Shown one piece after another: positions 21,093 to 31,307 of a stretch of DNA of 64,000 nt. The notes beneath the pieces were generated by a model. It was not told where the DNA came from. It saw only the letters and a list, made by a program, of their open reading frames with translations, and searched no databases. Origin of the DNA: Carposina sasakii (lineage: Eukaryota; Arthropoda; Insecta; Lepidoptera; Carposinidae); the NCBI GenBank assembly GCA_014607495.2, contig CP053170.1:3658001-3722000 (forward strand). Direction: 5' to 3'. The position numbers and the translations under genes are program-made. Each line of letters begins with the position of its first letter. Positions within the stretch are counted from its first letter, which is position 1.

Positions 21093-22961
21093 TTAGTGGG
21101 TATTATTGAAACAATTGCGACACAAGAAAATTGCACAAACAGAACAGACGGTAAAAACTTGAGGCGCTCTTTTTGTTTTTCCCGAAATTTTTGTTCCTTC
21201 TCTACCATAAACTTTGTAGCATTCGACGCAGCGTCCGCGGACCTTTTTATTGTTGACAACTTTCTGAATCAAATGATGCTTATTAGCAACTGATCTTGCC
21301 CGCGAAGAACTAGCCACTTGTTCGACGCTACCATCGCTTGTTGAAGAGTTTCTTTCCAATAAAGCTTGAATCACTTCTTCGCGAAATTGGATTATTGACA
21401 TTTTTTTCTTTGTTGTGTATTCATTATACAAGAAATGGGCATTTACTAGACTGGTACCCCATATGATTTCGAAAGCCAATTTCCTGTACCATTTGGTGCA
21501 ACGCCGTAACGCCGACCCGTACGTTGCCATCTGATCACTAAGATCAATGGAAGATTTTCCATCATTGTAATCAACAATACACTTTGGTTTTTGGGGCAAT
21601 GAACCAGGCCTTCTATTTGTATTAGGAACCATCTCCAGAGCTGATGTTTTTGTAGTTAGCATCCTCACATCCCTCTTGTCACGCCAATTTAGTACTACTA
21701 CTCCATGTCTGCTTTGCTTAGCTGCCATTTCACCTTTTTTCAATTTAGTATTTGTAACTTCTTTCGGTAAATATTTTCTGTTTGCTCTGAGTGTGCCTAC
21801 TAAATGAGTCTTTCTTCTTCGTAAGCGTAAGGCGAGAGGAACACTCGTGTAATAGTTGTCCGTATATAAAGTTCTGCCTTCATCAAAAAGACCTTCTGTC
21901 AGTGACATCACTGTTTTTTCTGACACTTCTACCTCTCGGTCCCTGGATTTTCCACAGTACACAATCAAATTCCAAGTATATCCTTTTTCTGTGCACAATT
22001 TGAAAACTTTGATACCATACTTAGCGCTTTTATTGGGAATATACTGCCTAAATAACAGCCTCCCACGCCAGGGTATCAGGGATTCGTCGACACATATTTT
22101 TTCTCCTGGTGTGTATGTAGACTTGTAGTTAGTTATAAATTTGTCAAGCAAATCTCGCAGTTTGTGAAGCCTGTCGTTAGGGTCTGCTGCTGAATTATCG
22201 GCAAAATGTATGAACTTGAGTATCAGTTCAAAACGGTTTCTGGGCATGATAGATCGAGGTAAGGGTATATTGTATAATTTATGTCCTCTCCAATAGTCTT
22301 TTATTGACGGTAGTTTTACTAATCCCATCCAACCAATAAGTGCTATGAATTTTATCATTTCATCGTTTGTTACAGGAACCCAGGCATGTGTCCTAGATCC
22401 AGAGGATACATCATTAGTCAGTACTTGTTGAGATGCGTATAAGTTGGTTTGGTCAACTATATGTGTAATGATATCATGAGTCATGAACAAATCAAAGTAG
22501 TCTACTGGATCTCCTTGGGCTAAAATTCCAGAGTAAATATCTTTCATACCTTTGAAGGCGACTGTATATTCTATAGGTGGTGGACCTTCTAGATTTGGAA
22601 TGTCCCATTCCATAGAGTCCAGTTGTTGCTTTAGCCACTCAGATTCAAGAAAATCATCAGATGTTGAACCAGATGTACTGGGAAAGTTTGCAGCAGCTGA
22701 TGAGCTCGGAGCGTTACTAGCAGCAGATGTACTCGCCCTAACGTTATCGTCATCAGTCCTGCGGCGTTGAGATGTGCGTCTCCTTATTTCTGGTAATGGA
22801 GGCATCCCGCTTTCCGAAAAGGTCGATGCTCGCCGAGATGAAAGCGGTGGATTCCAAATCTCATCAGCGCTGTCACTTTCTGAAGTACCCGTCCCTTCAC
22901 TGTCATCACTATCCGGATTATAGTTAGGATCATACTGAGAATCGTCACTATCAAAGTCCAT
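21093..22961 (-). CDS. piggyBac transposase, intact
   Basis: The ORF encodes 622 residues from MDFDSDDSQY, close to the usual piggyBac length. The N-terminus is acidic and Ser-rich. The DDE_Tnp_1_7 core has the three catalytic aspartates in context: CVDESLIPWRGR, LYTDNYYTS and IDLSDQMATY. The C-terminus is a cysteine-rich domain (CVEC ... CSVC ... CRNC) of the kind that binds the element ends. It would excise precisely at TTAA. No stop or frameshift is present. Confidence 0.95.
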   Translation of the reverse strand: MDFDSDDSQYDPNYNPDSDDSEGTGTSESDSADEIWNPPLSSRRASTFSESGMPPLPEIRRRTSQRRRTDDDNVRASTSAASNAPSSSAAANFPSTSGSTSDDFLESEWLKQQLDSMEWDIPNLEGPPPIEYTVAFKGMKDIYSGILAQGDPVDYFDLFMTHDIITHIVDQTNLYASQQVLTNDVSSGSRTHAWVPVTNDEMIKFIALIGWMGLVKLPSIKDYWRGHKLYNIPLPRSIMPRNRFELILKFIHFADNSAADPNDRLHKLRDLLDKFITNYKSTYTPGEKICVDESLIPWRGRLLFRQYIPNKSAKYGIKVFKLCTEKGYTWNLIVYCGKSRDREVEVSEKTVMSLTEGLFDEGRTLYTDNYYTSVPLALRLRRRKTHLVGTLRANRKYLPKEVTNTKLKKGEMAAKQSRHGVVVLNWRDKRDVRMLTTKTSALEMVPNTNRRPGSLPQKPKCIVDYNDGKSSIDLSDQMATYGSALRRCTKWYRKLAFEIIWGTSLVNAHFLYNEYTTKKKMSIIQFREEVIQALLERNSSTSDGSVEQVASSSRARSVANKHHLIQKVVNNKKVRGRCVECYKVYGREGTKISGKTKRAPQVFTVCSVCAIFLCRNCFNNTH

Positions 22962-23189
22962 TTTTTATGCTTTATTTTCACTTTTCTGTAACAAATTAAA
23001 ACGAAATTTAGAAAAAACAATTACAATATGTAACTCTTATTGTTTTTTCTAAATTTCTTCATGTCTTCTTCTGCGATTTTATCTGAAAAGGATGAAAAAT
23101 TACAATTAAAACCAAAAAAATGGTGTGAATCATAAATGATACACATGGCCCAGGAGATATCATAAGAAACAAACATATTTGGTAGGCCA

Positions 23190-23209
23190 GTGTATCATTT
23201 ATGATACAC
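23190..23209. repeat. Subterminal palindrome of piggyBac-1
   Basis: GTGTATCATTTATGATACAC has perfect 9-bp arms. Related half sites occur near 23131 and, at the other end, at 20794, 20845 and 20873. It is a candidate binding site for the transposase or a host factor. Confidence 0.7.
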
Positions 23210-23609
23210 ACTCTAAAAGTGAGGGGGAAAGGGAGGGGAAAGGAAGGGGGAGGGTTAAAACATATAAATACCACTAAGAAACCAATATAAACAAAAAAAT
23301 AAAAAAATAAAAAATATGTCAGCATGGTCGATTGCGCTTGGCGCTCAACGTGTTAACATGTAAAAGAGCGAAAAAGTTGACAATCAGAAGGGTCTTAACA
23401 ATGTAGCTGGATTGGTGAGCCTGCTCCCTGTCTGTGTTGGCAGATGCTTTTCCATTAGCGTTTTGAGCGATTACAACTGCTTCCTTGGAATACGTTTTGC
23501 CCATTTTCAGTTTTTCTAATAGATCTTCATGATATAGGTTCTTTGTTCCAAGCAAAATTTTTCATTGATGGCGGGTATGGAATAGGGTCGCCATGAATGA
23601 ATTAACACT

Positions 23610-24238
23610 CACAATACACATGTAAAGGAAGAAAAAATAGACTTGTTGGTTCGGAGGTTGTAATTGGTTCCATATTTAATATTAAAGGGATGCTAAATAC
23701 TCCATTGCAATCAGCTAGAGCATTATTTGAAAAAGACCATACCTCTCCTGTGATGGTTGCTCCATTAAGACATGAGTAATATCCAGTTATCTTGATTTCC
23801 TTTCCAAAGCAAAAAACTTTCCTAGTTGAAATTTCTAGATCATTATCATAGATTTTAATAATAATCTAGATCATTATCATAGATTTTAAAAATATGTGAT
23901 TGTATCCTTCAAGATGCTGTCTACTTGTTGCAAAAGATTAGGGTACTTCCAAAATTGGCAGAATCTTAAAGCACAATGTGAATTTAGGGACAAAAAGGCA
24001 GTATTTTAAGATTACGTAGGCTATATGCATGTTAATTTTTTAAAGTCTATCCAAACAGAAAACGAACGAAACTTATGAAGTTTTTCCTCAACGAAGTCTC
24101 GTATAGATTCGCCGAGGGCAGGGGAACCTACGAGTAGAAGGCGGAGCGAGCTATTGTTTAGAATTATTATGTTTGGTGCCAAGGTATTAAACATTGTTAT
24201 AATTTCGTTTCTTGAATAAAATTGTATATTTCTTACAC
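23610..24238 (-). pseudogene. Non-LTR reverse-transcriptase debris
   Basis: A minus-strand stretch (FYSRNEIITMFNTLAP ... VGSPALGESIRDF) looks like the region of a LINE reverse transcriptase after the YADD block. It is broken at 24239 by the Sola-like element and appears to resume at 29382-29469. Further left another open stretch (about 23870-23610, GEVWSFSNNALADCNGVF) is not recognised. Conservation is weak. Confidence 0.35.
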
Positions 24239-24242
24239 ATAT

Positions 24243-27200
24243 CGTCGCCGTAGAGCGAAAAGTCACTAAGTAGATTAAAACGTGTTTTGAGTAATAGAGT
24301 TTTAAAGTTTTATAAAACGAAAAAAAATATAACATAGTTTTGCCATGAGGTAATTTAAATTTAATGGTTTTGTATTTTAGAAAATAGATAAGAGTATAAG
24401 GTGATATTAGTATTTTTAATGAATTACGTATAATTACTGAAATAATGGCAAAAAACTAACTTAGTTATTTTTCGCCCACAAATTCTGTACTATAATATAT
24501 GATTAAAGAGGTTTAGTGATATTTCTCTTGTGTCTAGGACCATTGTTAAAAAAATAATTCCATTTAGGTAGAATATTACTTATATTAGCAAGTTCAATAG
24601 ATCTTTTAATGAAATTTGACTCTTTTATATACACTGTCTTTTGTTTATTATTTATCTATTTTTAAAAACAAGGCAAAGAAAAGAAGAAAACAAATTAATG
24701 CGTTATTATACTTATTATTAGTTTATTAAAAAGACACAAAGAAATTTAGCATTCATAACTAAATTAATCCGACTCTTCACTTTCATCGTTGATATCGGGT
24801 TCCATTGCCCTATCTTGAACGTCATTGCTGGTCGGTAGAGACTCATACCACGAGTGTAGTTCTTGGGGTATGATGTCCTTGCGACAGAGACCAATAAGAT
24901 CCTTTTTCTTAGCCACTGAAATTGGAAGAGGAGCAGAATAAGCCATTGGAATAGCATACGCTTTTAATTGAGCTACTAATTCGATTCTTCTGGTTTCCGA
25001 AACACTCTCTCCTATTCCATGCTCTTCCAAAATTCTTTTTCTTTTTCTAGTTCGAGGAACCGTTTTTTCTTCTTTTTCAAATATGTCAAACTCGGAGTAC
25101 GGGCCATCGTGAGTGTAACGAAACTTAACTATGCCTGGATATTGCTTTTCAAACCTAAGACATTTGATTTTCAGCCACATAATTTTCTTTCCGTTTTTAT
25201 CTATACTTGTATTACTGATAAATTTTTCATTCAGAGCCTTGACATCAAGCATTTCATTATAATTAAGTTCCTTTACCTCATAAGGCGATGTCGTTTCCCG
25301 GTGTCTCTTTGAACGTGCACGACGCATGACTGACTTCCAGTCTATCATAGAGTAAATTGGCGTATGCCTTTGCTCTTTTTCAATTGCGCTGTGCATGGAA
25401 TCGACCTCCATGTGCGTGTGTCCACTTTCCAAGTATTTCTGCTCAAAAACATCCAAATGTAAATCAGGTCTTTGAATAAGATGAACCAAAAAGGCAGTTA
25501 TAAATTGGTTTCGATTTTGCCCTGCGCAAGTGTCACTATAAATACAAATTTCTTTTATAGTAGGTGGCACCTGACTGATCCACCAGTTTAAAGCACTGGC
25601 GATTTCAACGCTTCCTCTTTTACCATTAATTTCGTTCCATGTAATACAATAGGCTTCATTAGGAGGTTTTGCTGTATGAATCGTGTAGTTCTGGACATTT
25701 AGTTTCCTTGTGTAGTATAGAATGCCGACACCACAAACAGGTATGTGCAACGTAGACTGCATGTCAGCGGTGAGCACAAGATAAGTGTCGTCTGCAATAG
25801 ATCGTTCCTTATCACGTTCTTTGGCAGTTTGTGCTGCAATTTTTCTCTCAATATGAGCATCATATTCTTCTTTAAGATTATCAGGTCGACCTGCACTATC
25901 GAACCGAGTACATGCCATGCAGAGATCCTTTTTTGTAGTGAAAAATGACAAGTTAAATTCAGATCCAAATATTCTTTTATAAACATATAATGAACACGGG
26001 GTATCATTAGTCGATGCTAATTTTTCTTTGTACATCTCATACATTTTGGCAATGCTGAGTTTGCTTTCCAAGTATTGCCTCCGGGAAGTTTTTTTACAAT
26101 AATGAGATTCAAGTCGAGGAAAGGAATTAATGTGGTCAATAATTTTTTGCTCAGAATCGCGATCAGTTTTGTTAATAGGAACATGGGAACCACGCCCGTC
26201 TTTACCCTCAAAAATGCCGTACTCGTTCATTTGTTTGATGGCTTCATTGACCGGTCCATTTGAAATACATAATGTTTTGAGGAAAAACTGCTTGCACACT
26301 GTCATTTTAGAACCATTTTTATAAAAATAGTATTCATATGAAGTACTTCGATGTTTATCTTTTGAAATAAGGACTTTCAATGTTTTTACAGGTTTGGCAA
26401 TTATTAATTGCAATAAAAACTGTTTTTGTGCCACATAATCTGTAATCTTCCAGTACTGTTGACAAAGTGAAACTCTATCATCTTCAGAAAAATTATTCAA
26501 ACAAAGAAATCGGCATTTTGTATCACATTTTACGGGCTTAGGCATCTTAGCGGGCATTACTTTCCCTTTTTTATTTTCGTAAGGCATACAATTGTGTCTA
26601 TTCGCCTTTGCTTGATTCTTTTTCCATTTACTTGGGCAGCTTTTTTTCCATCTTGTAGCTTTTTTTTCATTGTTATTAGTGTGAGCAGTGGTAGCTGATG
26701 GTAAGTTTAGATCTTCAATAGATTCTTGTACATTTGTTTCTGATTTTTCCTCTTCGACAGAGTTAAAAACGGTACCAATAGTAGCCGATGCGGAGGTTAG
26801 TGGCTCATCGGATTCCGGTATTTGTTTCTTAAATTTTTCATTTTCTTCTCCGTTGTTAGTTAATATTGTTATTTCCTGCTGTTTATTAGATTCTTCGGTT
26901 TCATTGGTAAAGGTATTAATAGATGTATTCTGATTTATATTGGAAGGTCCAGGATGATTTCCACCTGTAGCATTACTGTTTCTATTCATACTTTTTAAAT
27001 AAGAATTCATCAAATCTTCGCTATCACTGCTGTCACTTAAATATTTTCTAATTACTCTTCGTTTATTCTTCATAATATATTCATAGCGTTCCTCTTCACT
27101 ATCTGGATACTAAGAAACGCTTGAGTCTGAGAAAACACGAACAGGAGAACTACTCAGATTATCAACACCGCTTATAAGAGACCAAGGACTCTTAGGTAAA

Positions 27201-29377
27201 TCGTCGTTTTCTTGAACTAAGGTTTCCTTGAAAGCGATAGAGCTTGAACCGAGCTCTTTCGTTGGTGTTTTTGGAAGAGGATAAGGACTCTTGGTAGCAG
27301 CAACATCTTGTTGTAGTGAAATCAAGTCTTCAAGGTTAATGAGATCATCATCTGCGTCGTTTACAACTAAAGGAGCGGACTGCGGCTGCTGAATAGTGGG
27401 CAATTTATTTGGACTGAATACAGCAGAAGGTGGAGCAGACTCATAGCAATCTCTTTTTTTGAAAAAGCTCAACCTCGTCGAAGTTCTTTGACATTTCATC
27501 ATTAAGAAGTCCTCCCTGAAATTAATGAATATAAATAGAACAAGGCAGAAAGCAATAAAATAAGGTGTATTCGTATTTAGTTGCAAGTCCCGATACAAAG
27601 CCAAAACAATTTAAAATCAATGGTTATACTCTTTAGTTAGTATTACATAAGTAATGCATAAGCGTATGCAAGGGTCATTAGGTCAATATTTTTGGATGTT
27701 TGTCCAGTACTATAAGTGAAGATGGTTAGGTAATGATGAGGTGCAAGCCAGGGACGTCATGAAGGTAAGTTTGCTTATTAGCAAAATAAAGAAACTGCGT
27801 TCGAAAGTAATTTACGATACATTTTACACTTCCTAGCGTTAGGTACTGACTGTACCTACCTTGATTAGTCATGTTATTTTAAAATCTTTTGTTTTTACGG
27901 CCAGTTGCAGAAAGCGTCAGTAAAGTTAATTTCCCATCAAAGCTAATGTTGCACTCTTTTTGTCAATTTGTCAGAAAAAGACAGGAAGTGCTTTAATTTA
28001 ATGAGGCTTTGTACAACTGGGCGTTAATGTGCCTGATATAATAACCTCATTTACATATGGAAAAAAACCCGACTGCGTAAAAATTTTGGGTACCTACCCA
28101 GTGTCACTCTATCGACAAAGATGAATCGAATGATACCTCTCAAGCGCAAATCCGATAAGCCGTTTAGGCTCTAGAGCATGCCAAAGAAATATACATACAT
28201 ACATACTCTCGAAAAACATAACCTTCTTGTGCAGTCGGGTAAAAAGAGAACATCCTTTACACTTCAATATCGAAGAAAAGCAAGTACACACACATACACT
28301 TCAAGCTAGCAAGCTACTTTTTATTTCGGTTCCATAGCCACAATCAAAATAAAATTGCATAAAGTGTCAAGTCATTATTATGTACCACACCATACCACAA
28401 CCAAAATAATTACACTTCATAAATCCTGTTTGTCGCATATTGGTCATCTGAACAAGTAGGTACCTAGAAAATACATGAAAACTGCTTTTATCGAATATTG
28501 TACCATAACTTTAAATTAATAATAAATAATCAGTAAAGTCTAATAATAAAAACTTGAATCACTTACCTGTACAGCAACATCTTCTTTATTCAATAAATTT
28601 AAGATTAGCTTCGCACGACTCATTGCTTATTCAAGTTTATAAAATCACGTATAAAAATGCAACGAGGAGCGCGTGTGCGCATCGGACGGCCAGAAAAGCA
28701 AGATAAAAGTCACCAAACGCTAATGCGTCGTCCAGAACGCGTGCCCCTCCAACGGCCAACGAACTCTGATAGAAGAGCAAAACTCACCAAGTCGCGCGCG
28801 AAATTCACCTAAGTATCGTAGCTCGAACAAATATTGATTGAAATATTCACCAAAAAGCTTCAGAGGATATTTGAAATAAATTTCGGTATCTTTAGCATTA
28901 GGATAGAACTGATCAAGTAAGTTTGATTATGTTTCGCGTTAAAATTATGTTTATGTAATAATTATAAATATCGGACGAGTTGTCACTAAATTGACTTGGT
29001 TATTTTTTGCCTTCCATTTTTTATCGTACCAGTCATTCTAAAACTAATTAGGTTATTTTAGTTAATTTTACCTTGAATTGAATCCCAGTTATGATTTATT
29101 TTGTAAAGAGGAAATTTAATCAAACCGACTTAAGTACAGAAATGCAACTCTTAACGAATAATGAAAAAGTATTCAAGTATTTTATTTAATTTTGGACTTA
29201 TGTTTTGAAAACTAAATGAAGAATTAATGGTTTTTTGCTAAATCTAAAATCAAAACTATGACACGAATAGATATGGGTGTAAGGTTGATATTCGTAGAAA
29301 AAAATTGAGATTTTGATGACATAATCTAACTCAATTTTGGCCAAAACGACTTGGTGATTTTTCGCTCTACGGCGACG
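24243..29377 (-). mobile_element. Sola-like DNA transposon, 5.1 kb
   Basis: A 4-bp duplication ATAT (24239-24242 and 29378-29381) flanks 29-bp inverted ends that begin CGTCGCCGTAGAGCGAAAA with two mismatches. Shorter copies of 'tcaccaagt' lie inside the right end (28705-28800). A 4-bp duplication and this transposase type fit the Sola superfamily, but the assignment is from memory of the family. Non-coding stretches are 24243-24763 (3' end), 27516-28566 (intron) and 28624-29377 (5' end); nothing else is seen in them. Confidence 0.75.
24764..28623 (-). pseudogene. Sola-like transposase, two exons, one stop and one frameshift
   Basis: Exon 1 is 28623-28567 (19 codons from MSRAKLILNL) followed by a GTAAGT donor. 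Exon 2 starts at 27515 after TTTCAG. Exon 2 loses frame by one base at a T7 run (27454-27460) and has a single TAG at about 27110. From 27073 the frame is open for 769 residues. The core has candidate catalytic aspartates in LTADMQSTLH and IYSDTCAGQNRN, and a conserved ESGHTHMEVDSMHS block that would supply the last acidic residue. A KCRFLCLNNF-like Cys segment precedes it. With both lesions repaired the gene would be about 925 codons, so the copy is recently dead or mis-assembled. Confidence 0.65.
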
Positions 29378-29381
29378 ATAT

Positions 29382-29477
29382 ACATACTCGTAGTTCACAT
29401 TTTGAAAAATTTTGGTCTTAGCCAATGGTTTCTGACATTTCGAAAAATTCCACACCCTTATTTTTCAAAGTAATGAC
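29382..29477. other. LINE debris between Sola-like element and hAT-3
   Basis: This short stretch continues the sequence left of the Sola-like element. Its last bases GTAATGAC are the hAT-3 target duplication. Confidence 0.5.
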
Positions 29478-29791
29478 CAGAGGTCGGAATTAGGTAGAGT
29501 CATTTATGTACTTGCATCGAAATGTTGATATTAATGTGGACCTTCCCAGGATTTCGAATGGACAATCCCGTGTGGCCAACAATATTACAAATAAATAATA
29601 ATAAAACCCTCAGAGAGACAAATAAAACAAAAATAATGAAAATAAAATGTTTATTAGTATTTAGGTACATTAGTTCACAATACAAATTACTCGTATTAAT
29701 AGTCTTAAGGAAATTCTCATACGCATACTTCAACTTTTTTATAAATACGAGCAAATACTTTTGCTTCTAGCCTAGACTCGTGAGGTTTTGC

Positions 29792-31307
29792 TTATTCAAA
29801 CGGCCCATTAGAATCATTTTCCTTATCCGATTCATTACCAGTAAGATTTGAAGTGTTCGCTTCCGACATTACTGTATAACTTTTGTGAGAATTAAAATAT
29901 GTAACCATTAGCCTTTCAATATTTTCTGGCTTCAATGAATTTCTCCGAACGTCTAAAATCCATTTGTACATTGAAAAAGATCGCTCTACGTCAACTAAGG
30001 TGAGGTTAGCAAATTTATACACTTCTTCCTCCTCGTCATTAGTGCAGGAAGAAATTTTTTCTGCTATATTTCTGATAGTGTCCAAATCAGGATTTCTATC
30101 CATGACTTTTTCCATTTTATCCATTAAGCTCTCGCAATTTGCCCATCTCAAAGCTAATCTCACTGCATCAAATATTTCAAATGATTCCATTAGAGAAAGA
30201 TCGGGTTTCTGAAGTGATGTCAAAGCTGTTGGTATAATTGAAAAATTTTCGTAAATACGAGACAAATCATCCTTAATGTTGTCGTTATTATTAAAAATGT
30301 TTAAAGCATTCTCTATTGATTTTGCCTCTTGACTATTCAGCACAGACAATACAGACTTAATTTTATCGAAATGCTTAGCGTAATAGAATGCTGCATCAAG
30401 CCAAGTACCCCATCTGGTAATTACAGGTGCAGGAGGTAAAGGTAAATCCGGACACATTTCTTTAAAGATTTTTTAAATTCTTTTTGGTGCCTTCAAAAAA
30501 ACTTTTTTCAAATTTGAAATTAAACTGTCAACATTAGGGTTCTCTTTTCTAACCTGCCCCGCAACAAGATTTAGAGCATGTGCTAAACATGTGAAATGCA
30601 ACATTTTTGGAAAAGTTAATTTTAACATTCTTCCAGCTGATATCATGTATGCCACACTGTCTGTACATAACATTCTAACGTTATCTAGTTTGCTCTCAAA
30701 TGAACTTCCCCACATATTTTTTAAAGAATCTTGAACAAATTTTGATATCGTTGTTCCATTTACAGTATCTAGCATTTTACATACCACTAAGTAAGGCCGG
30801 TGGCACCTACTAGGTTCTAATGGTCTCACCAACAAATGTACGACAGCTCTTCCTAAGAAATCCGTAGTTTCCTCTACTGAAAGCCATAGCTTTTTATCTA
30901 CAATCTTACTTTGCATCTCTTGTACTTTGATTTTAAAAAGCTGATCCAGGTAAACTTTTCTCAATAAGGATTCACTAGGTAGTTTAATATTTTTGCAATT
31001 GCAACACATATACTTTTGAAAAAATGTTTTAAATGCATTGTTGCTCAGTTGGGACCATGGTATGTTACAAAGAATCATAAATTCGATTAAGTCGGAAGTA
31101 AAATTCTAAAGGAGTGTGGTGCTCTTTCTTCGTGCCTTTATGTACTGCTCCTTCTACATGTCTTTTGACGTTACTCCGAAGAGTTGCACTCAAATGTGCT
31201 TCGCATTTAGAGCAGTAAATTAATCCACTTGCATGGTTGTAAAGAAGCTCCGGATTATCTTTAATCCACTTGTTGACGGTGGCTTCTTTGACTGAACGCT
31301 GCGCCAT
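29792..31307 (-). pseudogene. hAT transposase, CGGBP1-like, broken
   Basis: The start is the ATG at 31307 (MAQRSVKEATVNKW). A BED-type finger follows (YCSKCEAHL ... NVKRHVEGAVH). A one-base shift near 31085 leads to the next frame (31078-30473), which holds the core (LCTDSVAYM, HFTCLAHALNLVAG). A TAA at 30473-30475 interrupts; the same frame then runs to 29792 with a short dimerisation block (LTLVDVERSFSMYKWIL). The architecture is that of small hAT transposases related to CGGBP1. Two lesions make it inactive. Confidence 0.85.

Larger units (their letters stand above)
20782..23352 (-). mobile_element. piggyBac-1, structurally complete
   Basis: TTAA duplications lie at 20778-20781 and 23353-23356. 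The 14-bp ends CACGTTGAGCGCCA are exact inverted repeats. Both ends carry inner copies of GTGTATCAT / ATGATACAC, including a palindrome at 23190-23209. One intact transposase ORF fills the interior. The element is about 2.57 kb and looks capable of movement. Confidence 0.95.
20669..23504 (-). pseudogene. Small 86-codon ORF split by piggyBac-1
   Basis: The two flanks of piggyBac-1 (23504-23353 and 20777-20669, counting TTAA once) add up to 261 bases in one open frame. The frame begins MGKTYSKE and ends in TGA. The start fits an N-myristoylation signal (Met-Gly-x-x-x-Ser). A hydrophobic segment in the middle (TLLIVNFFALL) could span or touch a membrane. I do not recognise the family. It could be a host, viral or retroelement gene, and the lack of neighbours with clear function leaves this open. 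Confidence 0.45.

Noticed and set aside
28190..28205. ATAC run as a telomere-like repeat
   Set aside because: It is four units only; the insect telomere repeat TTAGG is not seen in any run in this window.
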